A stretch of 64,000 bases of DNA. It comes from Plumapathes pennacea. Taxonomy: Eukaryota; Cnidaria; Anthozoa; Antipatharia; Myriopathidae. Both the position numbers and the translations under genes were made by a program. The notes under the pieces are model-generated. The model did no database searches, was not told the DNA's origin, and saw only the letters and a program-made list of their open reading frames with translations. The stretch spans positions 10,717,274 through 10,781,273 of the forward strand of contig OZ038463.1 in NCBI GenBank assembly GCA_964036295.1. Reading direction: 5' to 3'. Shown piece by piece: positions 35,501-51,826 of this stretch. The first letter of the stretch is position 1. Every line of letters begins with the position of its first letter.

Positions 35501-38299
35501 GTATTGCACAAAGGATATGTTTTGAAGTTTGATTATGTAATCGAAGCTGCACACACCAAACCATACTAAACTTTTGGATAACCCATTGACATATAATAAA
35601 GTGTAAATGTATAAAAAGACTTCTATAGAATGATACAAAATGCATGGATTCAGTTCTTGAATTTTCTTTTTTCAAGTTCTTGATCCTGAACAAATCTATT
35701 TTTCAGCAAATGTACTGAAACATGCACTGTCATCTGAAGTTCACCGTCTTGAGGAACTGATTGACAAGCTAGAGAGCAAGGTGGATGCTTGGCTAATTGT
35801 ACAGTAAAAAGATGTAATCTATCTAATGAGAGACTTTAGTATGCTGGTAAAAAATCTGGCTCTCCCTTCAAGATAAGATAACAGATACACATACTACTAA
35901 CCCAAGGGGTATCTTTCAAGCATTTTAGTCTAAAATAGAAATCAATGCTTTTACTGAGCTGGGTGACTTGCTACAGGTCAAATTTGATGTTGTTGATGAA
36001 GAAGAGGTCAATGCTGGTGACGACAAGCTGGTGAGTCAACTTGATTTCTGGCTGTGCTCTTCTTTAAGGTAGCAGCATCGTCAACATTGATTAATTTGTT
36101 TATTAGAAATAATTTGTGAGTGATGTAATGAAAATATTGATAGTTTAGTCAACTTTCATATAGTTTTGAGCAAGGTATCAAAATCCAGGTTTTCCAAACT
36201 GTGTGACATGTCTCTGGTGAGAAATTGAAAGATAAAATTGAAGTTGATCACTCCTAGAAGTGAAAGGGTTGACTGAAGGTATAAAATATTGAGGACGTTA
36301 TATTTAACAGTTTCTCACAGGACTTAAGAGGTTGGTCAATAGTTTTCTTTCCCTTGTTACAGGTTGTGTTGGTATCCAGGAAGTTTAAAGTGGCACCCAG
36401 AGCAGAGGCTGAATTCCGTTCAAGTTTGAAATCTTACATTGGATTAACAAGCAGTCAGATGAGTGAGGGGTGCCTGCAGTATGTAGACTTTTTCTGATCT
36501 ATTGACTATAGATAATATGGTAGCATTATATTTGAATGATGTTGGCAGTGATGAGTATCGTAAGGAATGATAATGGAAAACAAGAAACAATGCTTGATAA
36601 TATAGAATAGTGCCTTTAACACTTTAGCCAAATAGCTCTTTGAATGGAATTTCTGCAAAATCCTGCTGTTCGTACACTTCTCTATTATGTCAACATTGCC
36701 TCTTGTAAGAGTGGTGAAACTTTTCATGTCCTGATTTTGTTTGTTTTTCCTTGTGTTCCCCTTTAGTTTAGGTGTTCGGACCGTCAGCAGTACAAATATA
36801 TTCATGTTGTATGAAATCTGGGCCAGCAGTGAGGACTTGCACAGGTACATGAGTACAATGCAGTACTATGATAGTAACATGTATATTCATGAGTGTATTT
36901 ACATGCTGTGTGAAGATTAGGCACATAGTTGTCTACTAGGGAGATGCAAAGTACTCTCTGATTTAAGTCTTTTCCTCAACCCCCCCACTTCCTTCTGATT
37001 TCATCTCTATCCTATATCATTCACGTTTTCAGTTGGAAAAAAGCTTTGGAACAAGGATAGTTTTTCTTCTCTTGTGTGTTTATTGTTTGTTTATTTGTTT
37101 ATTTTGCACAGTTGTGGCATCAGAAATTACAATAGCATTCACCAGTCGCCACATCTCTCACCTGCTAATATAATTGCCATGTGGAGAATCTTAATAATTA
37201 AAAAGAGTTTTTAAATATATAACTGACCAATCAGAAGGTTGTTTATGCACGTGCCTTGTTGTCTGTTCAGCGAGCAAGTTGTTGTGAGCGAAATAAAGCT
37301 GTTGAGTTGAGTGAATACTTTAGTGTCACAGGGAATTGTGATACAGAGCCAACTATTCCTCTGAAATTCCCCACAGCCACACTTTTTCCTGTGCTCAGTT
37401 TTGTATTGGATGAGGGTGGACTTCTTCAACAGGACATCTAGTGCACATGACTGTTTGATGAATACAATAATTATTGTCAATGCTATTCTGTTGTAGGCAC
37501 TTTACATCCAAAACCTCAAAAGCTTTCATGCATGACAACATAGACAACCTTGAACAGCCCGAAGAATACAACAAAATGGCCGTTCCTGGTAAGTGTCTAT
37601 CGTCATATTCACTACTTCAACTGTAAGTACCTGTCCTTAGGTTTAAACTCTTATATTTTTTAATGAAACTAAAGAAATACAAGACAATACAAACAGTCCC
37701 ATTAGAGTATGTTTATCAACAGCTGTAATTTGAATGGCCACACTTTGTGGTTTGTTGCCCATGAGCACAGTTGAGAACTTTAAAATATGATGACCTGATT
37801 GGCTAGATTCACACTCAGCATGTCTTAACGTGTGGATTCATCTTGTTTGTAAGTAAGTAGTAGTCGACCATCATCAAATACGCGCTGAAAGCCTTTAATC
37901 ATGACTACTATGAGAAACATTACAAATATCTGTCAATTTTGAAATGCACAATAGCTCACTAGAACTTGTGCTTTCCGTATATAGAGGGTTTGTACGGCGG
38001 CCATGTTGGATGACAGGAACAATGAAATCATTTTTCATAACAATAGCATTTCTTTCTCACAAGAATTGAATTCTATTGTTCCTGCCATCCAACATGGCCG
38101 CCGTGCAAACCCTCTATAATGTATTTTGGGGCGCGGGCGGATCGGGCGGGGGTTAGCTTATCCTGTCGTTTTCCGTATATCGCTCTCCTTTCCTTCCACT
38201 TAGCTCTCAGGGTTATACTGCAAATTTTGCCAACCACTCAGTATGATTTAACGGTACCGTTCCCATATATTTATTTCAGCATCTTGGTGGAGAGGATAA
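32526..38299 (+). CDS. NECAB1: N-terminal EF-hand calcium-binding protein (NECAB)
   Basis: Fourteen exons join in phase: 32526-32576, 32718-32742, 33170-33278, 33727-33752, 34294-34391, 34665-34721, 34941-35020, 35315-35412, 35707-35780, 35977-36030, 36363-36478, 36767-36844, 37497-37588 and 38280-38299. The product has 325 residues (human NECAB1 351). The first EF-hand loop is DKTDDGALSWEE (residues 23-34). The second, DTHKTNNLDTSE, lacks the usual central glycine, as in other NECABs. A coiled segment (HRLEELIDKLESK) leads into a C-terminal antibiotic-biosynthesis-monooxygenase-like domain (KFKVAPRAEAEFR, then NIFMLYEIWASSEDLHRHF). The family-specific end VPASWW is present. Vertebrate NECABs bind calcium and partner receptors such as mGluR5 or A2A in neurons. 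This gene may be ancestral to NECAB1-3, so the number is provisional. Confidence 0.93.
37980..38118. mobile_element. Foldback MITE in the last NECAB intron
   Basis: Left arm TATAGAGGGTTTGTACGGCG, then GCCATGTTGGATG; the right arm is its complement (CATCCAACATGGCCGCCGTG, then CAAACCCTCTATA). Arms are about 42 bp and nearly perfect. The ends merge with TA-rich flanks, so the exact boundary and duplication are ambiguous. Confidence 0.75.
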
Positions 38300-39641
38300 T
38301 TTTTGGAACTCGACAACCAGGTGGATGAAGACTACTTGTAGATAATGCAGCTCTATCTTGTCACTTACTCCGAGGGTTACCGCTGGAAACGTCACTTTTT
38401 ACGGCGTTAAGCTTATCCACATCAAATATGCATTTAATAGTTACGCCGACGCTCACATCAGACAGTCCAGATCTTGCAGGGGTTCAAGCCAGACTAAGTC
38501 CTTTTTTCGTCACGTTGTCCCGCAAGTCAGTGTACAGAGTATAGTAAACACCGAGCACAATCGTCTCCTGGCCCAAAACGAGGGCACACTGTAGCGGCAA
38601 CATTGCCAGCGCGCGCATGTTTCCCGAACGATGCCCCGCTTTGCAACGCGCGCGGAAGCATTACTTGTTGCGGACACATAATTTGTGTCCTGGACACAAA
38701 AAAATATTTCTGAAAAAACCTCAGAAACATTTGTTGTGTCCGCGCTGAGCGCAACAAGTTGCCACACGTTTGTCACCCTGTAGAAACATCGAAGGACACA
38801 ACGTTGCCGCAACAATGTCTCGTTTTGCATTGCTCTGAGCGACAAAAGAAACGTTGCATGTAAGTTTTGTAGGTTTCAATACATATCACTGACAAAAATT
38901 ACACTCGAGTCAATCGGGTAACGGCATTCAAAATGATAAAAAGATTTGACTAATTTACTGGTGTCAACATAATTACATATAGTGAATCAATATTTATTGC
39001 ACCTGGAGTAATGTACACATATGTTCAGAACTCATTTTGATATAATGATTCGCACTATTTGTATATCACATTTTCAGCACTATAGTACTGTACTAATAAA
39101 TGTCTTCATCCTGGATGTGTATGCTCACTGTTTTTGAAACGTCTTGGCCATGGCCTTTCATGTTTTTATGTTCATAACGTTTTATGGGGCTAGAATGTGT
39201 GGTGAATAAAGCTATAGTGACGCGACTGCTTAAGAAATATTTAACGCGTTCCTGCGTAATATAGCCTCACCCAAACACGCGGGAAGTTGGGAGAACACGA
39301 GTAGCGTAGGGAAACCACTCGGCCGCCGAGTACTCACACATGTGATGAACAGCGCGCAACAAAAAAAGAGTTGACATCTTACAATAAATTGTATTAAGAA
39401 TTTGGCAACATATCGACCCACGTAACAGAATCTCGAATACAGTGAATTTTTGTTGTCGGAATCTGGAGTAATGAAAATCCTTGACCGCTTCACTGATACA
39501 TGGGGCGACCTTTGAAGTGGAGAATACGTATCGTTTTGCTGTTGTTGCTGTTGCTGTTTGTTTGTTTGTTTTTTGTTGTTGTTGTTGTTATTGTTTTCTA
39601 GTATATGTTTTAGATCACGATTTGCTTTAATGGTTTGTACT
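38300..39641. other. Intergenic between NECAB and PSME3IP1
   Basis: Besides a dispersed repeat at 38583-38835, there is a half copy (39241-39333) of the MITE found in PMS2 intron 3 and a GTT/GTTT microsatellite at about 39538-39597. NECAB and PSME3IP1 converge here, so both 3' UTRs lie in this interval. Confidence 0.5.
38583..38835. repeat. Dispersed repeat shared with 51604-51826
   Basis: Contains CATGTTTCCCGAACG, CCTCAGAAACATTTGTTG, GTTGCCACACGTTTGTCACC and GTTGCCGCAACAATG. The copy at 51604-51826 shows the same landmarks in reverse orientation (GGTGACAAAACGTGCGGCAA, GAAATGTTTCTTGAGG and CGGGAAACATGCGCGC). Confidence 0.65.
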
Positions 39642-42600
39642 TTACATGTAATCCACTCTGTATGTCGGCACAGTGCGAGGAATTTCAATTTCTGAGTCAC
39701 TTGACGAAGAGTTTGAGTCACTTGAATCCGAGTACGCTCCAACTCCGGGTAAGACAGTCCCAAAAGCACTATCCTCCGTGGTCACATCCACGCTTGTTTG
39801 TTTTTCTCCTGTACTTTCTGACTTGTCTCCACTCTGAAATTCTGCTCCAGTGCCCATCAATCTTTCTGAACCAGGGTCTGTCTGAGATTCAGTCTTTGAT
39901 TCTTGTGTTCTTGATGCTGCAACAAAAGCAAAAATCAACCAAATCTGATTTGTTTGTGCACGAATATAAGGTAAAAGGTGTCAGTGCTACAGCATTACGA
40001 GGCTCGACTCCTTTTGAGGTAAAGTTTGATGGCTACAATGTCATCACATAATGAAAAGCAACGTTTGATGGTTTGTAGGGACGTGCCTTTGTTTTAAGTA
40101 TTTTTTAAGTATTTGCAACAATGTTTTGATGTTTTGATTTGTCTTCATAACGTTGCCAGAATACTAAATTTTACCCTCAGCTTTGTTTTAAATTATTGGT
40201 TCCCACTTCTCAATCAAGCATTTGTCAATCAGTTCCTACACGATGTTTATCTCCCAACACTTCAATCTTCTCCTTAATACGTTTCTCAGTTTCTCACCAG
40301 AAATATATCTTACATTAAAGAAACTTGGCTTTTGATACCTAGCTCATATAACAATATTATTGATTAAACTAGATCAATATTCTCACTACATCACATTTTC
40401 TTCTTCATTTTCTTTTTCTTCTACATTTTGGCATTTTCAGCTTGGGAGTGAAAGGATTTTAAATCATTTTTGCTGCTTACTGTCCAATTTCTAAACTGCT
40501 CAACACGCGTAAAGCCACTTACAAGTGCTCAGTGTTTCACTGTTCTCTGATTTTGATTTCTTTGTAACGGTGTCTTCCTTGCTGGTGCTACTGCTGGTTG
40601 AGAACAAAGAGATCAGAAAATGGCTCATTTAATGGATAAAGAAATTCTGAAGTGTGAATCCTTGCACCATGGACTGTTCAGACCGATTGCAAAAACTAAA
40701 CTAACTGAACAATAATAGAAAGGATGCTTTATTTTGCATAACGTAAGCCCATGTCACCATGCATCTGCTTAATTATAAACTTGTTTGGACAGACACAAAG
40801 TAACAGAGTCTAAACAACAAGTCAGTGTTACGATCAATACAAAAATGTAAATGTAACCATAGAGACAAGAAGAGATATTGAGAGGTACACTGGAGAATAG
40901 AGAAAAAAATGATAGAGGACTACTTTACATTCCTGGGCCTGGCTGTTCAAAGCTCAATAGTTAAGCTAATTACCCAGGATTAACAAAATTATTTCTCTCA
41001 ATGTCATGGCCAACAAACTGCAAAGTTTTAATCAAAGACTAATTTAGACTCTTGTTTTACCTCCAAACTTATAAATGAGGTCCTGTTGTGAGAAAACCAT
41101 TATCATTTTCAGGCCTAAAAATGCCATAAAATTTAGACCTAATCCAGGATTACCCTGATTGAGCTTTGAACAACTGAGCCCTGCAGTGCTGATTTTCTGT
41201 CTCTGTATGTATGTCTTTGTCTGTCTTCCTTTAGGTTTTTTTTCCCCTTTACTCTTTCCTTTTTTTAAATCTATCTCTATGCCCCGGCTCTTTCTTTCTT
41301 CCTTTCTTTCTCATGCGGACTTGACATTTTGTTAGTCAGTCACCCCCTCACCTTTTTCTCTTGATTGCTCCTGCGATGAGAGACAGCTGGGACTTCTTAC
41401 CAGCTGCCTGCTGCACAGACTTGGACAGCTGAGGCTTTGCTTCTACTATTGAACTTTTAAGTTGAGACACAGCACTCTACATGAACACAGATGGATAAAA
41501 TGTATCACTCCTACAAGCTGCACCTATAAATATTCACCCACGGGCACTAAAATATTACAATATAGACAAAATTTGGCCAGAAAACATTAGAAATAATCTA
41601 ATGGTATATGAAATGAAACTTTGTAAATAATCTACTGGTATAGAAATAGACACCCCTCTAAAACAGACACCTGGAGTGGTCCCTGATGTTTCTTCAGTCG
41701 TTTACTCTTACTGAACTATCTTTAACCCTTTCACTCCCAAGCTCAAAGTACAGATTCTCCCAACCTTTTAATTGGAATATTGTATGAGTGATGTAGTGAG
41801 AATTGATAGTTTAATCAGCTATCATCTGAGCAAGGAATCAAAAGCAAAGTTCTCCTTACTATATGATATATTTCCAGTGAGAAACTGAAGGAGAAAACTG
41901 AAATTGATCAATGTTGGGAGTGAAAGGGTTAAGATGTACATCTCTCCTGCAGCTGGTCCTGAGTTGACTGTAAACACTAACTTGTGTGTCTAACATAATA
42001 TAGGCAATTCAGTTACTAAACACAGTGAGTGGAGGACAGGTCAAAACCACAGAGCATGCACTCCTTCCATCTTGGCAAGACGTAGGCAGTTTGAAACTCA
42101 TACCCTAAATTCATTGATCTCCTTGCACTCCTTGTCATAGCGGCTTTTGTCCACTGCTGCTTGTTGCTTGGATACCAAATCTAAGAAGTCCGTCTCACCA
42201 CTGTCTAGACCTCTGATCATATTCTCTGAAAGAACAAAGTCAAATTGGAGAGCATTCTCTTGTGATTACAGTCAACTCTCTAAAGCGGACACCTCTGTAA
42301 GACGGACACTAAATCTAGTCCCAAGGGTGTCCGCCTTGGAGAGAGTTAACTGTATTTCAAGATAGGAATAGTTATCTGATTGGTAAAATATTTCCTTTCT
42401 CACCTAATTAATAATTAATTTCAGCTGTTACCAACCACGCATTCTTAATTGGTCAACACTGAAACTTGAGTAAAACTCTGAAACTGCAAGTAATGGCAAC
42501 CAATTAAGCCTGGTTTTCATAAGCGACACAAGCACAAGATATGTGTCCACGGAAATGATCAATGCAATCACAAGGAAAAGGAAACTTTTTTATCCTAATG

Positions 42601-43598
42601 TGCTTGCACTTGTGCTTCTGGTTGTGTAGAGCCCCAGCTTTCACTGTGAAATAATACCTCTTGTGCTTGCACTTATGCTTGCATTGCTCATGCAAACCAG
42701 GCTTTAGGGTAATGTAATCTGAGCATGCCAAGAATCAACCTTGTAAAATATGTAGTCTAAACTACTAGGCACAAAATACACACATACCTTTTGAAGAATA
42801 GCCTGCAATGCAGGTCCCCATTTGTTTTGGGCAAATTTGCATTCGGATTTGCTTGGAACAAATGGGTTGGAAATGCCTACATTGCAGGCTATGTAAAATA
42901 CACACATGTTAACATCTTATTGAAATGACCCCAAACTTTAATAGTAATTAATAATTATTAAACACACTGAATTTGTGCTGTTCCTCCCATTCCTCTTGTT
43001 TCTTGTCCTTTTGTTCCTGTAGTCTCTCATACAATGTTCGACCATCAAAAGGCTCCTCTTCTGGACATTCTATTGATGTTAAACAAGGGCAGGTTTCAGA
43101 CATATTAAATTCCAAAGGTAAAGGCGGCCCAAGAGATCGATTTGCTTTGTCATAATTGCTCGTAGCCAATCACAACACTGTGATGTAGCCGTCGCGACTT
43201 CTCATTAGCCAATCACAAAATTTTGGGATTACAAAAACATCGGTGAGAAGACTTTGATTCAACTACTTCACAGTAGACACATGCCCACATTTTTAGAGAC
43301 CCTCAAACCTGTACGATGTTGGAGGGCTTACTAACTAGATTCCAATGCATACAAATAACTTCTTGTACTGATGCAGCAGTGCTGCAAAACAGATGATAAG
43401 CCTTAATGAATACGGTCTATATGATGTTCAGCTCATGCAAAAGCGTTTGTTTTACGTGGTGAAAATCTTGCACGTGTGTACTACTGTACCTAAGGGCTCG
43501 TCTGGTTGTCGCACTTTCTCCCATTCTTCCTGCCTCTTCTGACGTTTTTCTTCCAAATCAGCTTCAGAAACAAAAGATAACCCTCTACCACTGGACAT
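39642..43598 (-). CDS. PSME3IP1: PSME3-interacting protein (FAM192A/NIP30 family)
   Basis: Six exons join in phase: 43490-43598, 42968-43069, 42104-42225, 41352-41476, 40523-40593 and 39642-39916. They give 267 residues (human 254). PSME3IP1 binds the nuclear proteasome activator PA28-gamma and modulates its attachment to the 20S core. Key blocks are [59 protein letters not shown], a lysine- and serine-rich middle, and the acidic serine block [20 protein letters not shown] near the C-terminus. That last block is the conserved PA28-gamma-binding signature, whose serines are phosphorylated in vertebrates. The exon 2 donor is GT|GTGT, slightly weak but supported by phase and by homology across the junction. 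Confidence 0.92.
40933..41183. mobile_element. MITE of the GGCCCGGTTGTTCAAAG family
   Basis: Starts CTGGGCCTGGCTGTTCAAAG and ends in the inverted CTTTGAACAACTGAGCCCTG. Lies in PSME3IP1 intron 4. Related copies are at 49936-50176, and a one-ended copy is at about 24950-24990. Confidence 0.65.
42269..42352. mobile_element. pogo-like MITE, 84 bp
   Basis: Ends CAGTCAACTCTCTAAAGCGG and the inverted CCGCCTTGGAGAGAGTTAAC, then TG. TA lies outside both ends (42267-42268, 42353-42354). Same family as 30545-30726. Lies in PSME3IP1 intron 2. Confidence 0.75.
42507..42703. mobile_element. MITE with TTA target duplication
   Basis: Inverted ends AGCCTGGTTTTCAT and TGCAAACCAGGCT are flanked by TTA at 42504-42506 and 42704-42706. 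The interior repeats GCTTGCACTTGTGCTT. Probably Harbinger-like from its 3-bp duplication. Confidence 0.7.
42798..42892. mobile_element. Inverted-repeat element between 13-bp direct repeats
   Basis: Inverted arms are ATAGCCTGCAATGCAGG and CCTACATTGCAGGCTAT, with a second matched pair CCATTTGTT and AACAAATGG inside. Outside the arms the 13-mer AAAATACACACAT occurs at 42773-42785 and 42895-42907. Confidence 0.6.
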
Positions 43599-43807
43599 CA
43601 CTGTTCAAAATTCTTTCAACAAGATAGTAAACAGCACCAGCTGGTGAGCAACACCTCGCACTCGACGCGAAGCTGTGTAGTTTCGGGCCAGGCCTTGGGT
43701 ACAAACTGGACAGCGGCGCCTGTTAATGGTCAGCGGTAACTTTATGTAAGATCTGATCTGCTACACGTCAGACAACTGCGGCAGACGTCACATATTGCAC
43801 ACAGAAA

Positions 43808-44083
43808 GGTCTTATCACACGAGGCAATTTTTCTTGCAACTTTAAACGCAACGCCGTTGCAAGACAAGCTGCAGAAAAAATGCGCTGCGACATCCCTTCT
43901 TTACAACTCGCAACGCAACAAAAAATTGCGAGATGAGTTGCAGGAAATTGAACAGTCTTCTACTTTTCGCAACGTTGCGTGGTTTTGTTGCACCATGTGA
44001 CATGTACTTTGCAACTTGCCTCGCAATGCTGTTGTCAGCGTTACGAGACAAGTTGTAGGGAAAATTGACTAGTGTGACATGGC
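43808..44083. mobile_element. MITE with about 30-bp inverted ends
   Basis: The left end GGTCTTATCACACGAGGCAA, then TTTTTCTTGCAAC, pairs with the right end GTTGTAGGGAAAATTGACTA, then GTGTGACATGGCC. The interior is rich in GCAACG-type repeats. It sits 210 bases upstream of the PSME3IP1 start codon. Confidence 0.65.
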
Positions 44084-44811
44084 CTTTTTACTGTAAAGTG
44101 CTTTATTTGACAAATTTTCATATTACTGACATTAATACTAGTAGGAACAGTTTTTAGCAGCAGTAAAGCAAGAAAACTGGAGAACAAGAAAATGCAACTT
44201 GACAAGTTCCACATCGAAACTAGTAGTTTATATTTTATGCTCCTTCGCATTCTTTTTATTAATAAATAATCACATGCACGAAACAGCTGGATTCAAAGAT
44301 GTCCAATACCCAAAGGCTTCTGCCTACTCGGAATTTAAAACTCCATTTGCATCATGACGGAGTTCACTGACGAGCTCCTGCATCCCAATGCGCATGCTCG
44401 TTGTTCGCGTCACAGACGATCACTTCAAAGAAATTTTGGCGCGAACACAACATGGTGGAGAAACAGAGGGAGACTGGACCTCCAAAAATGGCAGAACTTC
44501 GGAAAACTTTCCGCCAATCGGCGTCTTTTTGACAAAATTAATTCGGCGGTTGAATTCAATGATCGCCACAGCAATTGTTTCTCTTAATTTCGCAAAACTG
44601 AGGAATGCCATGTCTCCCGCGTTGATAGAATGGCCGACTCTTCACCACTGACAGGCCAAACACAAGGCTTCTCCAGTCTCACCGGTCTCCTTATACTAAC
44701 AAGGTTTCTGCCAAAGCTTCACGGCAAAATTTTCTTTCGATATGTGCACTATACTATATCCAAAGCTCTGTTGCATAAAGTGACATCTGACAGCACGAGC
44801 AAGCCGACTGA
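44084..44811. other. Intergenic, no supported gene
   Basis: Open frames of 60-90 codons overlap on both strands at 44354-44651, but none resembles a known family and no splice structure is evident. Confidence 0.4.
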
Positions 44812-45089
44812 TTACGTGTCTCCCATACCAAAGTACTCCCACGTTTCATTCGAGTTGAGGCACTGGTAGTGATACATCTGGTCCCTGTAAAGAGATTGTT
44901 TTGGTACAACAGCAGTGTTAAAAAGTCCACTGAATAACAATAGTGGCTAACCAGCTGTCATGTGTCTCCCACGTGCAAGTTGAAGCACGTGTGCAGTGAT
45001 ACAACGAAATCCTGGGCCGTGTAAGAGCTTGTTTTGGTTTGACAGCAGTGTCAACAGACTACTGAATAGTACGTGTGACGAACCAACTG
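44812..45089. repeat. Two decayed tandem copies of the LRRC69 terminal exon end
   Basis: The landmark ACGTGTCTCCCA recurs at about 44814, 44957 (ATGTGTCTCCCACGTG) and 45093. The last belongs to the true LRRC69 terminal exon; the others lie downstream of its stop codon. Each copy also repeats GAGTTGAAGCA-type sequence (CGAGTTGAGGCAC, AAGTTGAAGCACG, GAGTTGAAGCATT). Periods are about 143 and 135 bp. Neither copy retains the coding frame. Confidence 0.75.
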
Positions 45090-49467
<4,378 letters not shown>

Positions 49468-49935
49468 CTTTGTTTGGTTCAAGTGTGTGCGGGCTCACAA
49501 AACAGAATATGCGTTGCGGTGATAAGAGGAGGGCGTCGATCCACTCTTTTAGGGCTCACACTGCTGGTCTTTGTCACTCTGAACAAGAGGGAAGCTTAAC
49601 CCAGCATGCTTTTTAAAAATAAAGGCTTCGTATTTACTGGCACTGACAATCGATTTTTTCACCATTATAGAATCACGATCTGATATTTCCTTTAATTATC
49701 ACACTTTCAGTCTGTTTCGACCGTTTTTACTTGAAGATAAATTTTGTTCGACGCTATTTTAACGAAGCACTAATCGAAAGAAGCCGCCATTGCGCGTAAT
49801 AATCGGATTGCACCGTGCAGTCCATTTGGTCCGCCCCGTGGATTGGTCCCCCCACTCCCCCCCCCCCCCCCCCCCCCCCGACCAAATCCGCTCGACTTAG
49901 CCCTCCCCCTCACTCACTACCAAACATAATGACCA
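49468..49935. other. LRRC69 upstream region with poly-C tract
   Basis: Holds the LRRC69 promoter. A run of about 22 C bases lies at 49858-49879. Nothing else is recognised. Confidence 0.5.
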
Positions 49936-50176
49936 GGGCCCGGTTGTTCAAATCGCGGATAGCGCTATCCACTGAATAAATCTTTATCCTGTTGACTGAA
50001 TTAGGCTTAATCTGGATAGCAATTTATCTGGGCCTGGTTGTTCAAAGAGTGGATAGTGCTATGCGTCTGATGAATCGCTATCCAGCGGATAGTATTAACC
50101 ATTAAGCGTAATTCAGTCAACTGGATAAGTATTCATCCAGTGGATAGCGCTATCCGCGCTTCGAACAACCGGGCCC
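49936..50176. mobile_element. MITE directly upstream of the H4 promoter
   Basis: A 241-bp element with nearly perfect 40-bp inverted ends: GGGCCCGGTTGTTCAAATCG at the left and CGCTTCGAACAACCGGGCCC at the right. The interior alternates GGATAGCGCTATCC palindromes. It ends 13 bases before the H4 CCAAT box. Confidence 0.85.
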
Positions 50177-50187
50177 AGGTGTTTTGC

Positions 50188-50240
50188 ACCAATCAAAATA
50201 TTCCACTGTTTCCTCAGAGGTCCTCTAGGCAGTATAAAAA
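50188..50240 (+). promoter_or_regulatory. Histone H4 promoter
   Basis: CCAATCAAAATATT (from 50190), then TTTCCTCAGAGGTCCTC, then TATAAAAA at 50233-50240. The second H4 gene has the same three blocks in the same order, which supports them as functional and H4-specific. Confidence 0.75.
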
Positions 50241-50282
50241 GGTGCGCACCAACGTCCCCAACAAATCATTTCATCGTTCTAG

Positions 50283-50609
<327 letters not shown>

Positions 50610-50637
50610 AGCTGTGTCATCATCACACAAACACAAC

Positions 50638-50653
50638 GGCTCCTTTAGGAGCC
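50638..50653 (+). terminator. Histone 3' stem-loop of H4 copy 1
   Basis: GGCTCCTTTAGGAGCC forms the 6-bp stem and 4-base loop bound by SLBP. It directs U7-dependent 3' cleavage of non-polyadenylated histone mRNA. Confidence 0.95.
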
Positions 50654-50777
50654 ACCAATTTTAAATAACGTTATTACCAATGCTCACACTTCAGTGTCTC
50701 AGAAGGTTTTGTAATCTACGAATATACAGCCGTTAGGCAGCTTTTTGCATGAGCCTCCCTACTCCCGAGAGAGACGG

Positions 50778-50983
50778 TAGCCTGCGTTAGCAAGCGTTTC
50801 CGCCTACGAAGACTTTTTCGATTTTTGACCGCGCGAAAATTGGGGCTAATGCACATGTTGAATAGCGGAGCATTTAGAGACGCCATTTGCAAGCAAGAGC
50901 ACCAATTCGATACGGGCGAGAGAAGAAGCTAATCTTTTAATTTGCACTTTGTAGCAAACGCTTGCTACGGAGGCTAAATGTTT
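50778..50983. mobile_element. MITE between H4 and the broken H2B
   Basis: The left end TAGCCTGCGTTAGCAAGCGT pairs with the right end AAACGCTTGCTACGGAGGCT. No coding content. The region to 51130 otherwise shows nothing. Confidence 0.65.
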
Positions 50984-51210
50984 TGGCGCCCTCATAGATA
51001 CAACGCATGCACGAGCCTATAGTCGAATGAGCCCGACATTGTTTGAAAACAGGTAAAGTCGATGTTTGATAGTAAATTCTATTAATACTCTGCACGGAGC
51101 TGCCCGATCTTGAAGACTATGAACAGCCCCTTTGCTATAAATACAGACAGAACCGCACAGATTTTCAGTGTTGCAGCAGCAGTTTTGTAAAGCGATAATA
51201 ATTGTTGATC

Positions 51211-51504
51211 ATGCCTCCCAAACCAGCTTCGAAAGGTGGAAAGTAGGCCGCCAAGAAGGTCGCTAGTACAGACAAGAAAAAGAGGTCTCGCAAGCGAAAG
51301 GAACGCTATGCCATGTACATCTGCAAAGTGATGAAGCAAGTGCACCCTGACACTGGCATCTCCAGCAAGGCCATGAGCATTATGAACTCGTTCGTGAACG
51401 ACATCTTCGAGCGCATTGCCGGTGAAGCTTCCCGCCTTACACATTACAACAAGAAGTCGACCATCACGTCCCGCGAGATCCAACTATATATAAAGCGAAC
51501 GTAA
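51211..51504 (+). pseudogene. H2B: Histone H2B pseudogene
   Basis: The frame starts MPPKPASKGGK and meets TAG at 51244-51246, where intact H2B has lysine 12. It then continues in frame through [40 protein letters not shown] and [11 protein letters not shown]. After REIQ it diverges (LYIKRT, stop), so the conserved C-terminal helix (normally TAVRLLLPGELAKHAVSEG) is missing. No 3' stem-loop follows; a poly-C tract appears at about 51559-51577. A TATA box TATAAATA is still present at 51136-51143. Substitutions in the core (M in YAMY, C in YICK, T in RLTHY) suggest long neutral drift. Confidence 0.93.
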
Positions 51505-51603
51505 ATTCTCGCATATCACTGAGAGCCGTGTTTTTTATCACAAATTCTGCAGCCCTATTCCCCCCCCCCCCCCCCACTAAGATGGTGTATGAAAAAACAC
51601 TAG

Positions 51604-51826
51604 TGTCATGTGCTAGCCTGCGAATACGGCCTTTTCCCAGGGTGACAAAACGTGCGGCAACATTGTTGAACACAAGAAATGTTTCTTGAGGTTTTTCAGA
51701 GACATTGCTTGTGGCACAAACTTTTTCCGCACGCAACAAATGTTTGGTGTAAAAACGGGGCAGCATTCGGGAAACATGCGCGCGCTAACTGTCACCACAG
51801 TGTGTCCTCGTTTTGCTGGGCCTTGA
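51604..51826. repeat. Dispersed repeat shared with 38583-38835
   Basis: Inverted copy of the family described at 38583. It occupies much of the gap between the H2B pseudogene and H2A. Confidence 0.65.

Noticed and set aside
44354..44651. Overlapping frames on both strands upstream of PSME3IP1
   Set aside because: Three overlapping frames of similar length, none with homology that I recognise; likely chance.
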